From IMG/VR virus record IMGVR_UViG_3300050014_000046, positions 1 to 24,144 of that record: a DNA stretch of 24,144 nucleotides; one strand, written 5' to 3'. Source of the stretch: a virus. Positions 1 through 8,546 of the stretch are shown here, in pieces (the first letter of the stretch is position 1; each line of letters begins with the position of its first letter). The position numbers and the translations under genes were made by a program. The notes below the pieces were generated by a model, which was given only the letters and a program-made list of their open reading frames with translations, ran no database searches and was not told the DNA's origin.

Positions 1-69
1 GGCGGCTAAGCCCCGAAAGTTAACTAGGTATAAAATTTCCCAAAAGCATTTCCTTCCGGAGGTAAAGTG

Positions 70-546
70 ATGAATCTGAATATGACAAGTGCTGAATTGG
101 CTAAAATCCTGAAAATGTCGACCCGGAGGGTTAATCAACTTAATAAGGAAGGCATTCTTATCCGGGGAACGGATGGAAATTACTATATGCCAGATGCAGT
201 TGAAGCCTATTATGCGTATAAATTTAAGCCAACTGAAAAGATAAATTACGATATTGAACACACATTATTAGAGAAGGCAAAAAGAGAGACTGCAGAAATA
301 GAATTAGAACTAATGAAGGGCAGTTTGATATATACATCTGAAGTTGAACAGCTCATGGCTAGCATGATTTTAACTTGCAAATCGCGACTACTCACAATGG
401 CGGCTAAATGCGCTCCCAAAATAATCGGGCAAAACCAATTAGCTGTTATCGCTCAGATTATTAACAATGAAGTGTCTGAAGCCCTTGACGAATTAAGGCA
501 AATACCAGCGGAAAAACTTGGAGCGTGTGATGAAACAGACATTTGA
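70..546 (+). CDS. Terminase small subunit (Nu1-like)
   Basis: Probable DNA-recognition subunit of the packaging motor. The N-terminal 45 residues read as a MerR/Nu1-type winged helix (TSAELAKILKMSTRRVNQLN, then a wing around GNYYMP). A charged helical segment (KAKRETAEIELELMKG) follows, as in terminase small subunits that oligomerise on cos or pac DNA. A GTG at 67 is possible, but ATG at 70 sits 7 nt after GGAGG (58-62) and is preferred, giving 158 aa. The 3' end overlaps the terminase large subunit by 17 nt, which supports a packaging role. The 69 nt before it hold only the ribosome binding site and no recognisable gene. The family call comes from domain pattern and position; the recognition site is not identified. 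Confidence 0.82.
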   Translation: MNLNMTSAELAKILKMSTRRVNQLNKEGILIRGTDGNYYMPDAVEAYYAYKFKPTEKINYDIEHTLLEKAKRETAEIELELMKGSLIYTSEVEQLMASMILTCKSRLLTMAAKCAPKIIGQNQLAVIAQIINNEVSEALDELRQIPAEKLGACDETDI

Positions 547-2377
547 GTTTTATAATGAAGATATTCGCATTTACTGGGCTCTGCCTCCCCAGATGACAAT
601 CAGCGAATGGGCTGATAAGAACAGGGTGCTGTCAAAAGAGACATCATCTGAACCAGGAAAATGGCGTACCGATAGAGCGCCTTATTTAAGAGAAATAATG
701 GATGCGGTATCTCATCCTGGAACTGAAAAAATTGTAGTTATGAGCAGCAGCCAAATAGGCAAGTCGGAAGTTATCTTAAATATTATCGGTTATTATGTGG
801 ACGTGGATCCGTGCCCAATGTTGATGATCCAACCCACTGATAATATGGCGGAAGATTTTTCGAAGCGCCGGGTATCATCCCTGATCCGTGACACAAAAGT
901 TTTAACCAATAAGGTGTCTGATAGCAAAAGCCGCGATATAAATAATACTATTCTGATGAAGGTTTTCCCGGGCGGGTTCCTGGCAATGGGCGGTGCCAAC
1001 TCACCAGCTGGGCTGGCCAGCCGCCCGATCAGAATATTACTATGTGACGAAGTTGATCGGTACCCAGACAGCGCCGGATCTGAGGGCGATCCTATTCAGC
1101 TGGCGGAAAAGCGTACTCTCACATTCTGGAACCGGAAAAAGATTTTTGTATCAACCCCAGGTATAAAAGGAACATCCAGAATTGAATTCGAATATCTCTC
1201 CGGTACCCAGGAAGAATGGCGAATGGAATGCCCCTGCTGCGGGGAACCTATTTTTGTAAATCTGTACGGCATGATTTATGAATATCATAAAGACGCCAAA
1301 GACAATTATGTTATTGATGAGATTACATTCCGGTGCCCCCACTGCCTGGATGAATTTAACGAAATCACATGGAAGGACCAACCGGGTAGATGGATTGCGG
1401 AAAATCCTGAGGCCAAAGGATCAAGAAGTTTTAAAATTAATGCCTTCGCCTCGCCATGGGGAACGTGGGATGAAATTATAATGGATTATCTTAAATATAA
1501 AGATGATCCGGACCTGTACAAAGTTTTTGTCAATACGGTTTTGGGAGAGACCTACGAAGTCAAGGGTGAGATTGAAAATGAGGAATACTTAGTTAAACGC
1601 CGCGAAGATTACGCCGCCGAATTGCCGGACGGCGTTTTATTTTTGACTGCTGCCGTGGATACTCAAGACCGCTGGCTGGAATATGAGATCGTCGGCTGGG
1701 GTAAAGGGGAAGAAAGTTGGGGTGTAAAGCATGGAATCGTTATGGGATCCCCGGGCAACAAAGAAACCTGGCAGACCATAGACGATATTCTTAAAAGCAC
1801 GTATCGATTCTCTGATGGCCTGGGGTTGACCGTTGCGTGTGCCTGCGTAGACAGCGGCGGTCACTATACTTCGGCGGTTTATGATTACTGCAAAGGCAAT
1901 GAAAGCCGCCGATTCTTTGCTATCAAAGGCCAGGGCGGAGCGGGGATCCCGCTCGTTTACCGCATCACCAGAACTAAAAAGGAGAACGCAGCGCTGATAA
2001 TTCTTGGCGTTGATGAAGGTAAAACTGCAGTAATAAACAGCCTTAAGCTGCAAACGCCGGGGCAGTTCTATTGTCATTTTCCTAATACTGCAGATTATGA
2101 TGTGAATTATTTTCAAGGGCTTGTTTCTGAGCGCCAGGTACCGCGGAAATATAAGGGGAAGGTTACTATGAACTGGGAAAAAGTATCTCCTGAGGCTCGA
2201 AATGAGCCTTTTGATCTTAGAAATTATGCCCGAGCAGCACTCAAATTAATCAATCCGGTGTTTGAAATGCTGGAAAAACGATTAAATGACACGCGAAACG
2301 GAGAAATCGCAAACAATAATACCTCAAATAAACCGCAAAAAAAATATGGAGCGGTCAAAAAGGGCATCGAATATTAA
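530..2377 (+). CDS. Terminase large subunit (lambda gpA / GpA family)
   Basis: ATPase-nuclease that cuts and pumps phage DNA into the prohead. From ATG 530 the protein is 615 aa, the usual size for the GpA family. A Walker A-like loop SSSQIGKSE has its lysine at residue 78, and a Walker B strand ILLCDEVDR has D173/E174. Two CxxC pairs (CPCC near 235 and CPHC near 270) suggest a zinc knuckle between the motor and nuclease halves. The C-terminal half has acidic stretches (AAVDTQDRWLEYEIVGWG and CVDSGGHYTSAVYDYC) typical of the RNase H-like nuclease. The reading frame is also open from a TTG at 518, but GGAG at 520-523 fits ATG 530 better. It overlaps the small subunit. The call is confident. 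Confidence 0.95.
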   Translation: MKQTFEFYNEDIRIYWALPPQMTISEWADKNRVLSKETSSEPGKWRTDRAPYLREIMDAVSHPGTEKIVVMSSSQIGKSEVILNIIGYYVDVDPCPMLMIQPTDNMAEDFSKRRVSSLIRDTKVLTNKVSDSKSRDINNTILMKVFPGGFLAMGGANSPAGLASRPIRILLCDEVDRYPDSAGSEGDPIQLAEKRTLTFWNRKKIFVSTPGIKGTSRIEFEYLSGTQEEWRMECPCCGEPIFVNLYGMIYEYHKDAKDNYVIDEITFRCPHCLDEFNEITWKDQPGRWIAENPEAKGSRSFKINAFASPWGTWDEIIMDYLKYKDDPDLYKVFVNTVLGETYEVKGEIENEEYLVKRREDYAAELPDGVLFLTAAVDTQDRWLEYEIVGWGKGEESWGVKHGIVMGSPGNKETWQTIDDILKSTYRFSDGLGLTVACACVDSGGHYTSAVYDYCKGNESRRFFAIKGQGGAGIPLVYRITRTKKENAALIILGVDEGKTAVINSLKLQTPGQFYCHFPNTADYDVNYFQGLVSERQVPRKYKGKVTMNWEKVSPEARNEPFDLRNYARAALKLINPVFEMLEKRLNDTRNGEIANNNTSNKPQKKYGAVKKGIEY

Positions 2378-2395
2378 CAAAAAGGGGCTGGTTTT

Positions 2396-2632
2396 ATGTC
2401 AAGTGAACGCTTAAACAACGCGAAAATCCGGTTAAATGCCTACTATGCCGCCGAACTTGCAGTCCTGAGCGGACAAGAATATAAAATTGGCACCAGAACG
2501 ATGAGAAAAGCTGATCTGTCAGTGATCAAGCAGACGATTAAGGAGCTTGAAAACTACGTGACTGAACTGGAGTCTGTTGAGGAGGGAAAAGGCCGGAACC
2601 GAATGATTGGCGTTATTCCAAGGGACATATAA
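2396..2632 (+). CDS. gpW/DUF6148-like head-tail connector protein
   Basis: A small protein of 78 aa that is helical and charged, with the pattern AAELAVLSGQEYKIGTRTMRKADL near residues 18-43. That pattern is typical of the gpW/DUF6148 group encoded between terminase and portal. Family members sit at the head-tail interface; lambda gpW stabilises packaged DNA before tail joining. It lies 18 nt after terL and 24 nt before the portal gene, exactly where lambda W lies. The assignment rests on this position plus the conserved central motif. A direct structural role here is inferred. Confidence 0.75.
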   Translation: MSSERLNNAKIRLNAYYAAELAVLSGQEYKIGTRTMRKADLSVIKQTIKELENYVTELESVEEGKGRNRMIGVIPRDI

Positions 2633-2656
2633 AGGCTATGGGGGAGGTGAGTGAGC

Positions 2657-4231
2657 TTGAACCTGATAGATAAAGCGGTCGAATTCTTTAGCCCTGAGAA
2701 GGCAATGCGCAGAACGGCCGCAAGGAAAGTAGTGGAGGTTTTAAATACCGGTTATTCGGAAGGCGGCGCTTCCAGAACGAAAAAATCTATGCGGGGCTGG
2801 AAGTCGTTATCCTCATCTCCGCAGGAAGATATTGATTTAAACCTCTTTACCTTACGCAACCGATGCCGGGATTTATACATGAATGCTCCCCTGGGCCGCG
2901 GCGCCATACAAACAACCAGGACTAATGTTATTGGTTCGGGATTGCGCTTAAAATCCAGGATCGATTTTAAATTTTTAGGAATGACGGAAGAAGAAGCGGA
3001 CGCATGGGAACAGACAACCGAAAGGGAATTCTCACTATGGGCCGATTCAGTACATTGCGACGCGCTCAGGACAAATAATTTCTATGAGATGCAACAACTT
3101 GCTCAATTGATGTGGCTGCAAAGCGGCGATGCTTTTGTGGTGTTGAAACAGAAGGACCCGCTTCCGTATATGCCTTATGGATTACGGCTGCATTTGATCG
3201 AGGCCGATCGAGTCTGCACACCAAATACGCTTAACAACGTTATCGCAGACGGGCTATTTTCAGTGGAAGGCACGGCGGCAAACGGCAACATGGTGATATC
3301 CGGGATAGAGATTGATGATAGCGGCGCAGTTGTGGCCTATTATATCTGCAACCGCTATCCGCAGTCCTTTTTTATCACCAATAATCTTGCTCCTCTGGCA
3401 TGGACTAGGGTAGAAGCCTTCGGGCCCTTAACGGGCCGTCCAAATGTTCTACAGCTCATGGAATCAGAAAGGGCAGAGCAACGCCGAGGCGTTCCTTTCC
3501 TTGCGCCGGTTATCGAGCCATTAAAACAGCTCACCAGATATACCGAGGCAGAATTGATGGCGGCGGTAGTAACAGGAATGTTTACTGTTTTCGTTAAAAC
3601 CGACGCGCCATCCAGCAGTTCACCGTTTGGCGATCTAATTCCGGATGAGCAACAAGTTGCTGCAGATGATCCGACAGTATATGAGCTCGGCAACGGGGCC
3701 ATAAATGTAATGCATCCGGGCGAGAGTGTGGAAATAGCTAATCCCGGAAGACCTAACACGGCTTTCGACGGTTTTGTTAATTCACTCGCCAGATATATAG
3801 GGGCGGCATTAGAGATCCCACAGGAGCTATTGCAAAAATCATTTCAATCATCTTATTCAGCTGCCCGGGCCGCGCTGCTTGAAGCATGGAAAATGTTTAA
3901 GATGCGCAGGACTTGGATGGCCCAGGACTTTTGCCAGCCAACTTATGATGAGTGGCTTTCCCAGGCGGTATCGATGGGACGGATAAAGGCGCCCAGGTAT
4001 TTTGATGATCCGGTAATTCGAAAAGCTTGGTGCGGAGCTGAATGGAACGGCCCAGCTGCAGGCCAACTCGATCCAGTTAAAGAAGTAAATGCCGCCAAGA
4101 CCCGAGTCGATAATGGATTCTCAACACGGGAACAGGAGACGATGGAAATCAACGGCGGCAATTTTGACAGGAACATTCAACAAGCCAAGCGGGAACAAAA
4201 ACTGATGAAGGAGGCGGGATTAGGTGAGTAA
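2657..4231 (+). CDS. Portal protein (lambda gpB family)
   Basis: Portal ring subunit through which DNA enters and leaves the capsid. At 524 aa it matches the Phage_portal_2 (lambda gpB) family. Family hallmarks include the N-terminal LFTLRNRCRDLYMNAPLGRGAI, the RLHLIEADRVCTPN region, a QQLAQLMWLQSGDAFV segment, the GRPNVLQLMESERAEQRRGVPFLAP loop, and a C-terminal SYSAARAALLEAWKMF helix. GTG 2651 is only 3 nt from GGAGG (2643-2647), so TTG 2657 at 9 nt spacing is preferred; the difference is two residues. It overlaps the protease gene by 8 nt, as in other lambda-type head operons. Confidence 0.94.
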   Translation: MNLIDKAVEFFSPEKAMRRTAARKVVEVLNTGYSEGGASRTKKSMRGWKSLSSSPQEDIDLNLFTLRNRCRDLYMNAPLGRGAIQTTRTNVIGSGLRLKSRIDFKFLGMTEEEADAWEQTTEREFSLWADSVHCDALRTNNFYEMQQLAQLMWLQSGDAFVVLKQKDPLPYMPYGLRLHLIEADRVCTPNTLNNVIADGLFSVEGTAANGNMVISGIEIDDSGAVVAYYICNRYPQSFFITNNLAPLAWTRVEAFGPLTGRPNVLQLMESERAEQRRGVPFLAPVIEPLKQLTRYTEAELMAAVVTGMFTVFVKTDAPSSSSPFGDLIPDEQQVAADDPTVYELGNGAINVMHPGESVEIANPGRPNTAFDGFVNSLARYIGAALEIPQELLQKSFQSSYSAARAALLEAWKMFKMRRTWMAQDFCQPTYDEWLSQAVSMGRIKAPRYFDDPVIRKAWCGAEWNGPAAGQLDPVKEVNAAKTRVDNGFSTREQETMEINGGNFDRNIQQAKREQKLMKEAGLGE

Positions 4232-5411
4232 GCCAAACAAGCGACCATTGAGCAGCCAAACACAAAACAATGGATTTTGGAACTTCGCAGAAAGTGAAGC
4301 CGGCGGCGTTGAGTTAAGAATTGACGGCGTTATCGTAGAGGAAGATGATGCCTGGATTTATGAATGGTTCGGTGAACAAGCAACTTCGCCTAATGCTTTT
4401 AGAGAGGCGCTGAATCAATATAAAGGCAGCAATAAAGACTTAACGGTTTGGATCGACAGTTACGGTGGAAGTGTTTTTGCGGCGGCCGGGATTTACAATG
4501 CCTTAAAAGAGTATGATGGCAAAGTTATAACTAAGGTTGACGGTAAAGCGGTATCAGCGGCCTCGGTTATTGCCATGGCCGGAGATGAAGTGTTTATGTC
4601 GCCGGTATCACTTATGATGATTCACAATCCAATGGGCGGAGTACAAGGATATGCCAGTGATATGCGAAAGTCTGCCGATGTACTTGATGTTATAAAAGAC
4701 ACCATCATTAATGCTTATGCGGTAAAAACAGGAAGACCGAGAAATAAAATAGCCGCCATGATGGATGATGAAACTTATATGAGCGCTAATGTTGCTGTAA
4801 AAGAAGGGTTCGCCGATGGAGTCTTATACCAGGCGGAAGAACCAGGGTTGGAAAATGTAATGAATTTTTCTTATAACCATTTAACCGTGCAGAATTCGAT
4901 GGATGATTCAATGAAAAAGTTCTTTGAAATAGCGAAAGTGATTGACAACGAATCGGCAATTCCGGGGAAAAAGGCAAATAACCCGCCTATTGATCCGGAT
5001 GTTGATATAAAAAACAAGGAGGTAAAGGGTTCAATGGATATTAAAGATGTAACCGATTTAGCGGCACAGTTGCCCGAGATCCATACCCAGGTGCTCAATG
5101 CTGGTGCCACCGCTGAAAGAAAAAGGCTCAAAGCCTTTGACGCCTTAAACGGCAAGGTCGATCCTGAGTATCTTGCAGTGGCAAAATATGAAGACGGCGC
5201 CACAGCTGAAAAAGTATTTTTCAAGGCTATGCAAGAGGGAAAAATGATTGATGCCGCTTATGTTGCCAAGGCTTCTCTCGATGCTGCAAACGCAAACAAG
5301 GTCCCGGGAGCATCTAATGACGATACCAAGCCGGATGAAGTCACAGGGATACTCAACATGGTTAAAGCAGTAGCGAAGAAAACCCTCGGGTTAGAAGGAG
5401 GTACTAAATAA
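4224..5411 (+). CDS. Head maturation protease (ClpP-like, S49/S14 type) with C-terminal scaffold region
   Basis: Prohead protease of 395 aa. Residues about 25-195 are a ClpP-like fold: a WIDSYGGSVFAA strand-loop, catalytic serine S114 in VSAASVIAMAG, catalytic histidine H134 in MMIHNPMGG, and an acidic DDETYMSA segment where the third triad residue is expected. The remaining roughly 200 residues have a linker (NPPIDPDVD) and then a helical, Ala/Lys-rich scaffold-like tail. The start is GTG 4224, 9 nt after GGAGG (4210-4214) and inside the end of the portal gene. Protease and portal adjacency matches lambda B-C. The C-terminal part is probably also made alone (see the nested scaffold at 5034). 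Confidence 0.9.
   Translation: MSKPNKRPLSSQTQNNGFWNFAESEAGGVELRIDGVIVEEDDAWIYEWFGEQATSPNAFREALNQYKGSNKDLTVWIDSYGGSVFAAAGIYNALKEYDGKVITKVDGKAVSAASVIAMAGDEVFMSPVSLMMIHNPMGGVQGYASDMRKSADVLDVIKDTIINAYAVKTGRPRNKIAAMMDDETYMSANVAVKEGFADGVLYQAEEPGLENVMNFSYNHLTVQNSMDDSMKKFFEIAKVIDNESAIPGKKANNPPIDPDVDIKNKEVKGSMDIKDVTDLAAQLPEIHTQVLNAGATAERKRLKAFDALNGKVDPEYLAVAKYEDGATAEKVFFKAMQEGKMIDAAYVAKASLDAANANKVPGASNDDTKPDEVTGILNMVKAVAKKTLGLEGGTK
5034..5411 (+). CDS. Putative nested scaffold protein (lambda Nu3-like internal start)
   Basis: An in-frame ATG at 5034 inside the protease gene is preceded by a full AAGGAGGT (5016-5023), with about 10 nt spacing. It would give a 125-aa protein beginning MDIKDVTDLAAQLPEI. 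The product is helical, charged and Ala-rich, without a catalytic motif, which suits a capsid scaffold. Lambda makes its scaffold Nu3 in the same way from the 3' end of gene C. No separate scaffold gene is present between protease and capsid, which strengthens the case. The internal start is visible; its use and the scaffold role are inferred. Confidence 0.6.
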   Translation: MDIKDVTDLAAQLPEIHTQVLNAGATAERKRLKAFDALNGKVDPEYLAVAKYEDGATAEKVFFKAMQEGKMIDAAYVAKASLDAANANKVPGASNDDTKPDEVTGILNMVKAVAKKTLGLEGGTK

Positions 5412-5809
5412 TGCTGTTAGATACTTTAACTTATGACAATCTGTTTGCCGGTGATTTTGATGTAGTCACCGAACCGATCCTAATCGCAGCAGGACAAACC
5501 ATTGTACGCGGTGATTTGTTGGTAAAACTCGTGTCCGAGAGTATAGCAGTTGCTGACGCAGTAGGCACGGTAAACAGAACGGCCGCGACCAGTTACGTGA
5601 AGGCAAGTGCTGCCGCTACCCAAGAAAGTTTCTATGCGATTGCGGCAGAAGATGTTACAACCGTAGGCTCCACGGCAACAATAATTGGCTACAAGACTGG
5701 TATCTTTAATGAGTTCGCGGTTGGATTCGGCGGTACGGCTACCGCAGACAATTGCCGGGACATCCTGGCTGCTCAGTCAATATTTCTGCAAAAAGCAAAT
5801 AAACAATAA
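5411..5809 (+). CDS. Head decoration protein (lambda gpD-like)
   Basis: A 132-aa capsid-stabilising protein. The N terminus contains the family pattern NLFAGDFDVVTEPILIAAGQ, followed by IVRGDLLVKL and a small beta-rich body ending in ILAAQSIFLQKANK. Proteins of this family bind as trimers on the outer surface of the expanded capsid. The gene begins at the last base of the protease stop region, 8 nt after GGAGG (5398-5402), and ends 13 nt before the major capsid gene. This is the lambda C-D-E order. Confidence 0.85.
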   Translation: MLLDTLTYDNLFAGDFDVVTEPILIAAGQTIVRGDLLVKLVSESIAVADAVGTVNRTAATSYVKASAAATQESFYAIAAEDVTTVGSTATIIGYKTGIFNEFAVGFGGTATADNCRDILAAQSIFLQKANKQ

Positions 5810-5822
5810 GGAGGAAAATTAG

Positions 5823-6878
5823 ATGCCTATTAATATTTATGACCCTCGAGTCATGGACCAGGCCGTCCGGACGTTGCCCACAATTGGAGGATTTTTCCGG
5901 GACAAATTCTTCGGGAGACGTATTGCAGTCCCCGGCGACACCATTGATGTCGATTTTTACAAAGGCAAAAGAAGAATAGCTCCTTTTGTGAATCCTAAGA
6001 GCGCAGCCAAGGCTATTGAAAAAATTGGTTACAAGACCAATACCTTCAAAACTCCCTTGCTCAAGCCCAAAGACGTCACAACGATAGAGGATCTCTCTTT
6101 AAGGCTTCCCGGAGAAGGACTCTATGGGGGATTTTCGGCAGAAGAGCGTGCATTAATGCTGTTGACCAACACCTTGCAAGAATTCAATGATATGAATCTC
6201 CGTCGGGAAGAGTGGATGGCATCCCAGGCAATGCTAACCGGGAAAATCCCAGTTGTTGGCGAGGGAGTCAGTTATGAGATTGATTTTGGATTCACCAACA
6301 AGGAAACACTTTCGGGCACTGATTTGTGGAGCAATGCCGCCAGTGATCCTTTGGCAAAAATTGATGCTTGGGTATTGACCTGCCAGAAAAACGGATATCA
6401 TACCCCTAATGTCGGTCTGATGGCATACGATTCTTTTAACGCTTTTATGAAAAGGCTAACGGCTCTGGGTTATCTGAACCAGCTTAGCGGCAATCTTGAT
6501 CTTGCGCGGTTAAGCCCGGTGCAGCTGTCCGAAAATGTAATCTATGCCGGCAAGATTCTGAAGTATAACATGGATCTATTCATTTATAACGAGTGGTTCC
6601 TTGACGATTGGACCGATCCCACAACTCCGGTCGAGAATCCGATCGTTCCTAATGGGACCGTAATGCTTGCTTCCACCAATGCCAAGACTACGATCTACTA
6701 CGGAGAGATCAAAATTACAGATGCAAATGCTGCAAGCGGATTCCGTTCAATCATAGGCGAAAGAGCGGCTCAGACCTGGATCGAAGAAGATCCAGCTGCC
6801 CGTTACCTCGCTCTGCACAGCCGGCCGCTGCCGTGTCCACAGGAAGTTGATTCCTGGTATGTAGCAACGGTGCTATAA
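5823..6878 (+). CDS. Major capsid protein (lambda gpE family)
   Basis: A 351-aa main shell subunit of the HK97 fold, gpE subfamily. Recognisable parts are the N-terminal NIYDPRVMDQAVRTLPTIGG, the RRIAPFVNPKSAAKAIEK segment, LKPKDVTTIEDLSLRLPGE, and the C-terminal region with ASTNAKTTIYYGEI and HSRPLPCPQEVDSWY. Length matches lambda gpE (about 340 aa). An AAGGAGG site at 5810-5816 gives a good start. Being next to the decoration protein confirms the head module. Confidence 0.93.
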   Translation: MPINIYDPRVMDQAVRTLPTIGGFFRDKFFGRRIAVPGDTIDVDFYKGKRRIAPFVNPKSAAKAIEKIGYKTNTFKTPLLKPKDVTTIEDLSLRLPGEGLYGGFSAEERALMLLTNTLQEFNDMNLRREEWMASQAMLTGKIPVVGEGVSYEIDFGFTNKETLSGTDLWSNAASDPLAKIDAWVLTCQKNGYHTPNVGLMAYDSFNAFMKRLTALGYLNQLSGNLDLARLSPVQLSENVIYAGKILKYNMDLFIYNEWFLDDWTDPTTPVENPIVPNGTVMLASTNAKTTIYYGEIKITDANAASGFRSIIGERAAQTWIEEDPAARYLALHSRPLPCPQEVDSWYVATVL

Positions 6879-6888
6879 GGAGGCCGCT

Positions 6889-7200
6889 ATGATTATAGTA
6901 AAGATAGGCTCGGTAACCCATAACGGGGTCAGTTATGAAATTGGCAAAGAGGTCCCTGGACTGACTGCGGCAGAAGAGCAGCGGCTGCTAGATCTGGGTG
7001 TATGCGAGTCATGGGAACCTGCAGTAGAAGAGGCTAAAACTGAAGATGTAAATACGGATCCAGGTGACAAAGATCCAGGTATCGGTAATACGGATCCAGG
7101 CACTAAAGAAGATCCGCCGGATTTAAACGAGGGGAGCCAGGAACCAGTCAACCTTGAATTCAATCCCGATGAAGCGATAAAAGGGAAGAAGGATAAATAA
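6889..7200 (+). CDS. Small phage head-associated protein with Asp/Pro/Gly repeats
   Basis: A 103-aa protein. Residues 1-45 form a compact domain (VKIGSVTHNGVSYEIGKEVP, then LTAAEEQRLLDLGVCE) of the kind often encoded right after the capsid gene in Firmicutes phages. Residues about 50-103 are a disordered acidic tail with repeated NTDPG/KDPG units. The start has a strong AAGGAGG upstream, and the stop overlaps the next ATG (TAATG). The exact function is unknown. The short domain-plus-acidic-tail layout suggests a capsid or neck accessory role, which is inferred from position only. Confidence 0.65.
   Translation: MIIVKIGSVTHNGVSYEIGKEVPGLTAAEEQRLLDLGVCESWEPAVEEAKTEDVNTDPGDKDPGIGNTDPGTKEDPPDLNEGSQEPVNLEFNPDEAIKGKKDK
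7051..7100 (+). repeat. Short direct repeat inside the 6889 gene
   Basis: The 14-mer aatacggatccagg occurs at 7051-7064 and again at 7087-7100, with a partial copy gatccagg at 7072-7079 between them. It encodes the repeated NTDPG/KDPG units in the acidic tail. Such repeats can expand or contract by slippage, so tail length may differ among relatives. Confidence 0.8.
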
Positions 7201-7517
7201 TGGATAGCCCATTTAAGGCGCAGGTTCAGAAGGATTTGGCCTGCGTCTTTCTCAACCCTGACGAATTTACATCTTTGCACATTATTGATGGCACACAGCT
7301 TCTGATTGTTGTCGATAATGACATGCTTAAGGAAAGGCAGACCAAAAAAGAGTATGCCTATGAGGGAGATATCCTCTTTTATGTCCAAAAAACAATATAC
7401 GGAGATGCTCCAGCAATAGGCCAAATAGTGAACTATGATGGAGAAATATACAGGGTATCTGATTTCCAGGAAGATGATGGATTATATTCTATTACATTGG
7501 TGGCGAATCAATCATGA
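7200..7517 (+). CDS. Putative head-tail joining/attachment protein
   Basis: A 105-aa, probably beta-rich protein (QLLIVVDNDMLKER, then IGQIVNYDGEIYRVSDF and LYSITLVANQ). Size, fold style and location between capsid and tail genes match small head-closure proteins of the lambda gpFII or ATP-binding-sugar-transporter-like group, but no signature motif settles the family. It starts at the last base of the preceding stop and overlaps the next gene by 4 nt, so translation is likely coupled. Confidence 0.6.
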   Translation: MDSPFKAQVQKDLACVFLNPDEFTSLHIIDGTQLLIVVDNDMLKERQTKKEYAYEGDILFYVQKTIYGDAPAIGQIVNYDGEIYRVSDFQEDDGLYSITLVANQS

Positions 7518-8068
7518 TTAAAATCGATGCGCGTGAGCTAAGAAAAACGGAAATGCGTCTGGGGGCTTACAAGTCCAAGGCGCCGACTGTAATCTCACAG
7601 GCCCTAAATCGCGTAGCAGCAAATGCTAAGACAAATATAAACCGCAAAACCAGAGAGACTTATGTAGTCAAGGCAAAAGATGTTAATCAAACGATGTCCA
7701 TAAGGAAGTCTAATCGAGGGAAACTTAATGCGGTTATTACCTCAAAAGGAGGGAGCATGCCCCTTGATAAGTTTAAATTTAGCCCGAAAAATCCCAGTCC
7801 GAAAAGCCCTCAGACTTTAAAAGTAGCGGTAAAAAAAGGTGGAACCAAAGAGTTATTACATGCTTTTGTGGCGGATATAAACGGCAGTAAGATATTTGAA
7901 AGAACAGGAACGGCCAGATTACCTATTCAAAGATTATATGGACCTGCCGTTCCGCTGATGGTTGGAAACGTAGAAGTGCGCCGATTCGTAGAACAGAAGG
8001 CGGTGGCCTTATACAAAGAGAGGCTCGATCACGAGATTAAGCGGGTTATTGAGGGGGGAAGCCAATGA
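7514..8068 (+). CDS. Minor tail protein Z-like (gpZ) neck protein
   Basis: A 184-aa basic protein with the N-terminal pattern LGAYKSKAPTVISQALNRVA followed by TNINRKTRETYVVKAKDV. This is characteristic of the prophage minor tail protein Z family. Lambda gpZ acts at the tail end that docks to the head. ATG 7514 overlaps the previous stop (ATGA). A long Lys-rich central region (FKFSPKNPSPKSPQTLKVAV) is present, as in relatives. The call is reasonably firm; the detailed role in a contractile phage is inferred. Confidence 0.75.
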   Translation: MIKIDARELRKTEMRLGAYKSKAPTVISQALNRVAANAKTNINRKTRETYVVKAKDVNQTMSIRKSNRGKLNAVITSKGGSMPLDKFKFSPKNPSPKSPQTLKVAVKKGGTKELLHAFVADINGSKIFERTGTARLPIQRLYGPAVPLMVGNVEVRRFVEQKAVALYKERLDHEIKRVIEGGSQ

Positions 8069-8532
8069 TTCCAGTATTTTTACAGGATTATCTGGTTGAA
8101 GAGACTAAGCGTCTGTTCGGCGGATTTACTTTAAAAAATATCAACGGAGTAGTTGTCCCCCTTAATATTTACCCTCAGTTTCTTCCCGCACGGAAGGGCA
8201 AAAAAGACGCAGATCAGTATCCCTTCCTTGTTGTGCAGCTAATTGACGGTGAAGACCCGAACGAACTGGACCCTAACCAATGCAGGGTCCTTTTTTATTG
8301 TGGCGTTTGTGATGATGATGTTAATTATCAGGGATATCACGATTGTCTGAATGTGATGCAAAGATTATATGAACATTTGATGAGCAAAAGGATATTTGAT
8401 CACAAATACACGGTTGAATATCCCATTAAATGGTCTGTCACCGAGGAGGATTTTTACCCTTACTATTATGGGGGTTTGGAGACAAACTGGACCGTTGGAA
8501 AGATCTCTAGAGAAGATGATGAATTTGTTTAA
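8065..8532 (+). CDS. Putative tail terminator/completion protein
   Basis: A 155-aa acidic protein, with FLVVQLIDGEDPNE and a Tyr-rich C terminus (TEEDFYPYYYGGLETNWTVG). It lies directly before the sheath gene, where contractile and siphophage genomes place the tail terminator (gpU or Mu gp37-like). ATG 8065 overlaps the previous stop by 4 nt. The function is assigned from position, length and overall pattern, not from a defining motif. Confidence 0.6.
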   Translation: MIPVFLQDYLVEETKRLFGGFTLKNINGVVVPLNIYPQFLPARKGKKDADQYPFLVVQLIDGEDPNELDPNQCRVLFYCGVCDDDVNYQGYHDCLNVMQRLYEHLMSKRIFDHKYTVEYPIKWSVTEEDFYPYYYGGLETNWTVGKISREDDEFV

Positions 8533-8546
8533 AAGGAGTTGATAAA

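Noticed and set aside
1637-2116. Long antisense frame inside terL and similar antisense frames in other structural genes
   Set aside because: They lie wholly within strongly supported genes, lack ribosome sites and show no recognisable domain.
5009-5044. AAAAAAC slippery site in the protease gene giving a truncated -1 product
   Set aside because: A AAA AAC is a weak slip site in bacteria and the -1 frame stops within about ten codons; an internal start is the simpler reading.
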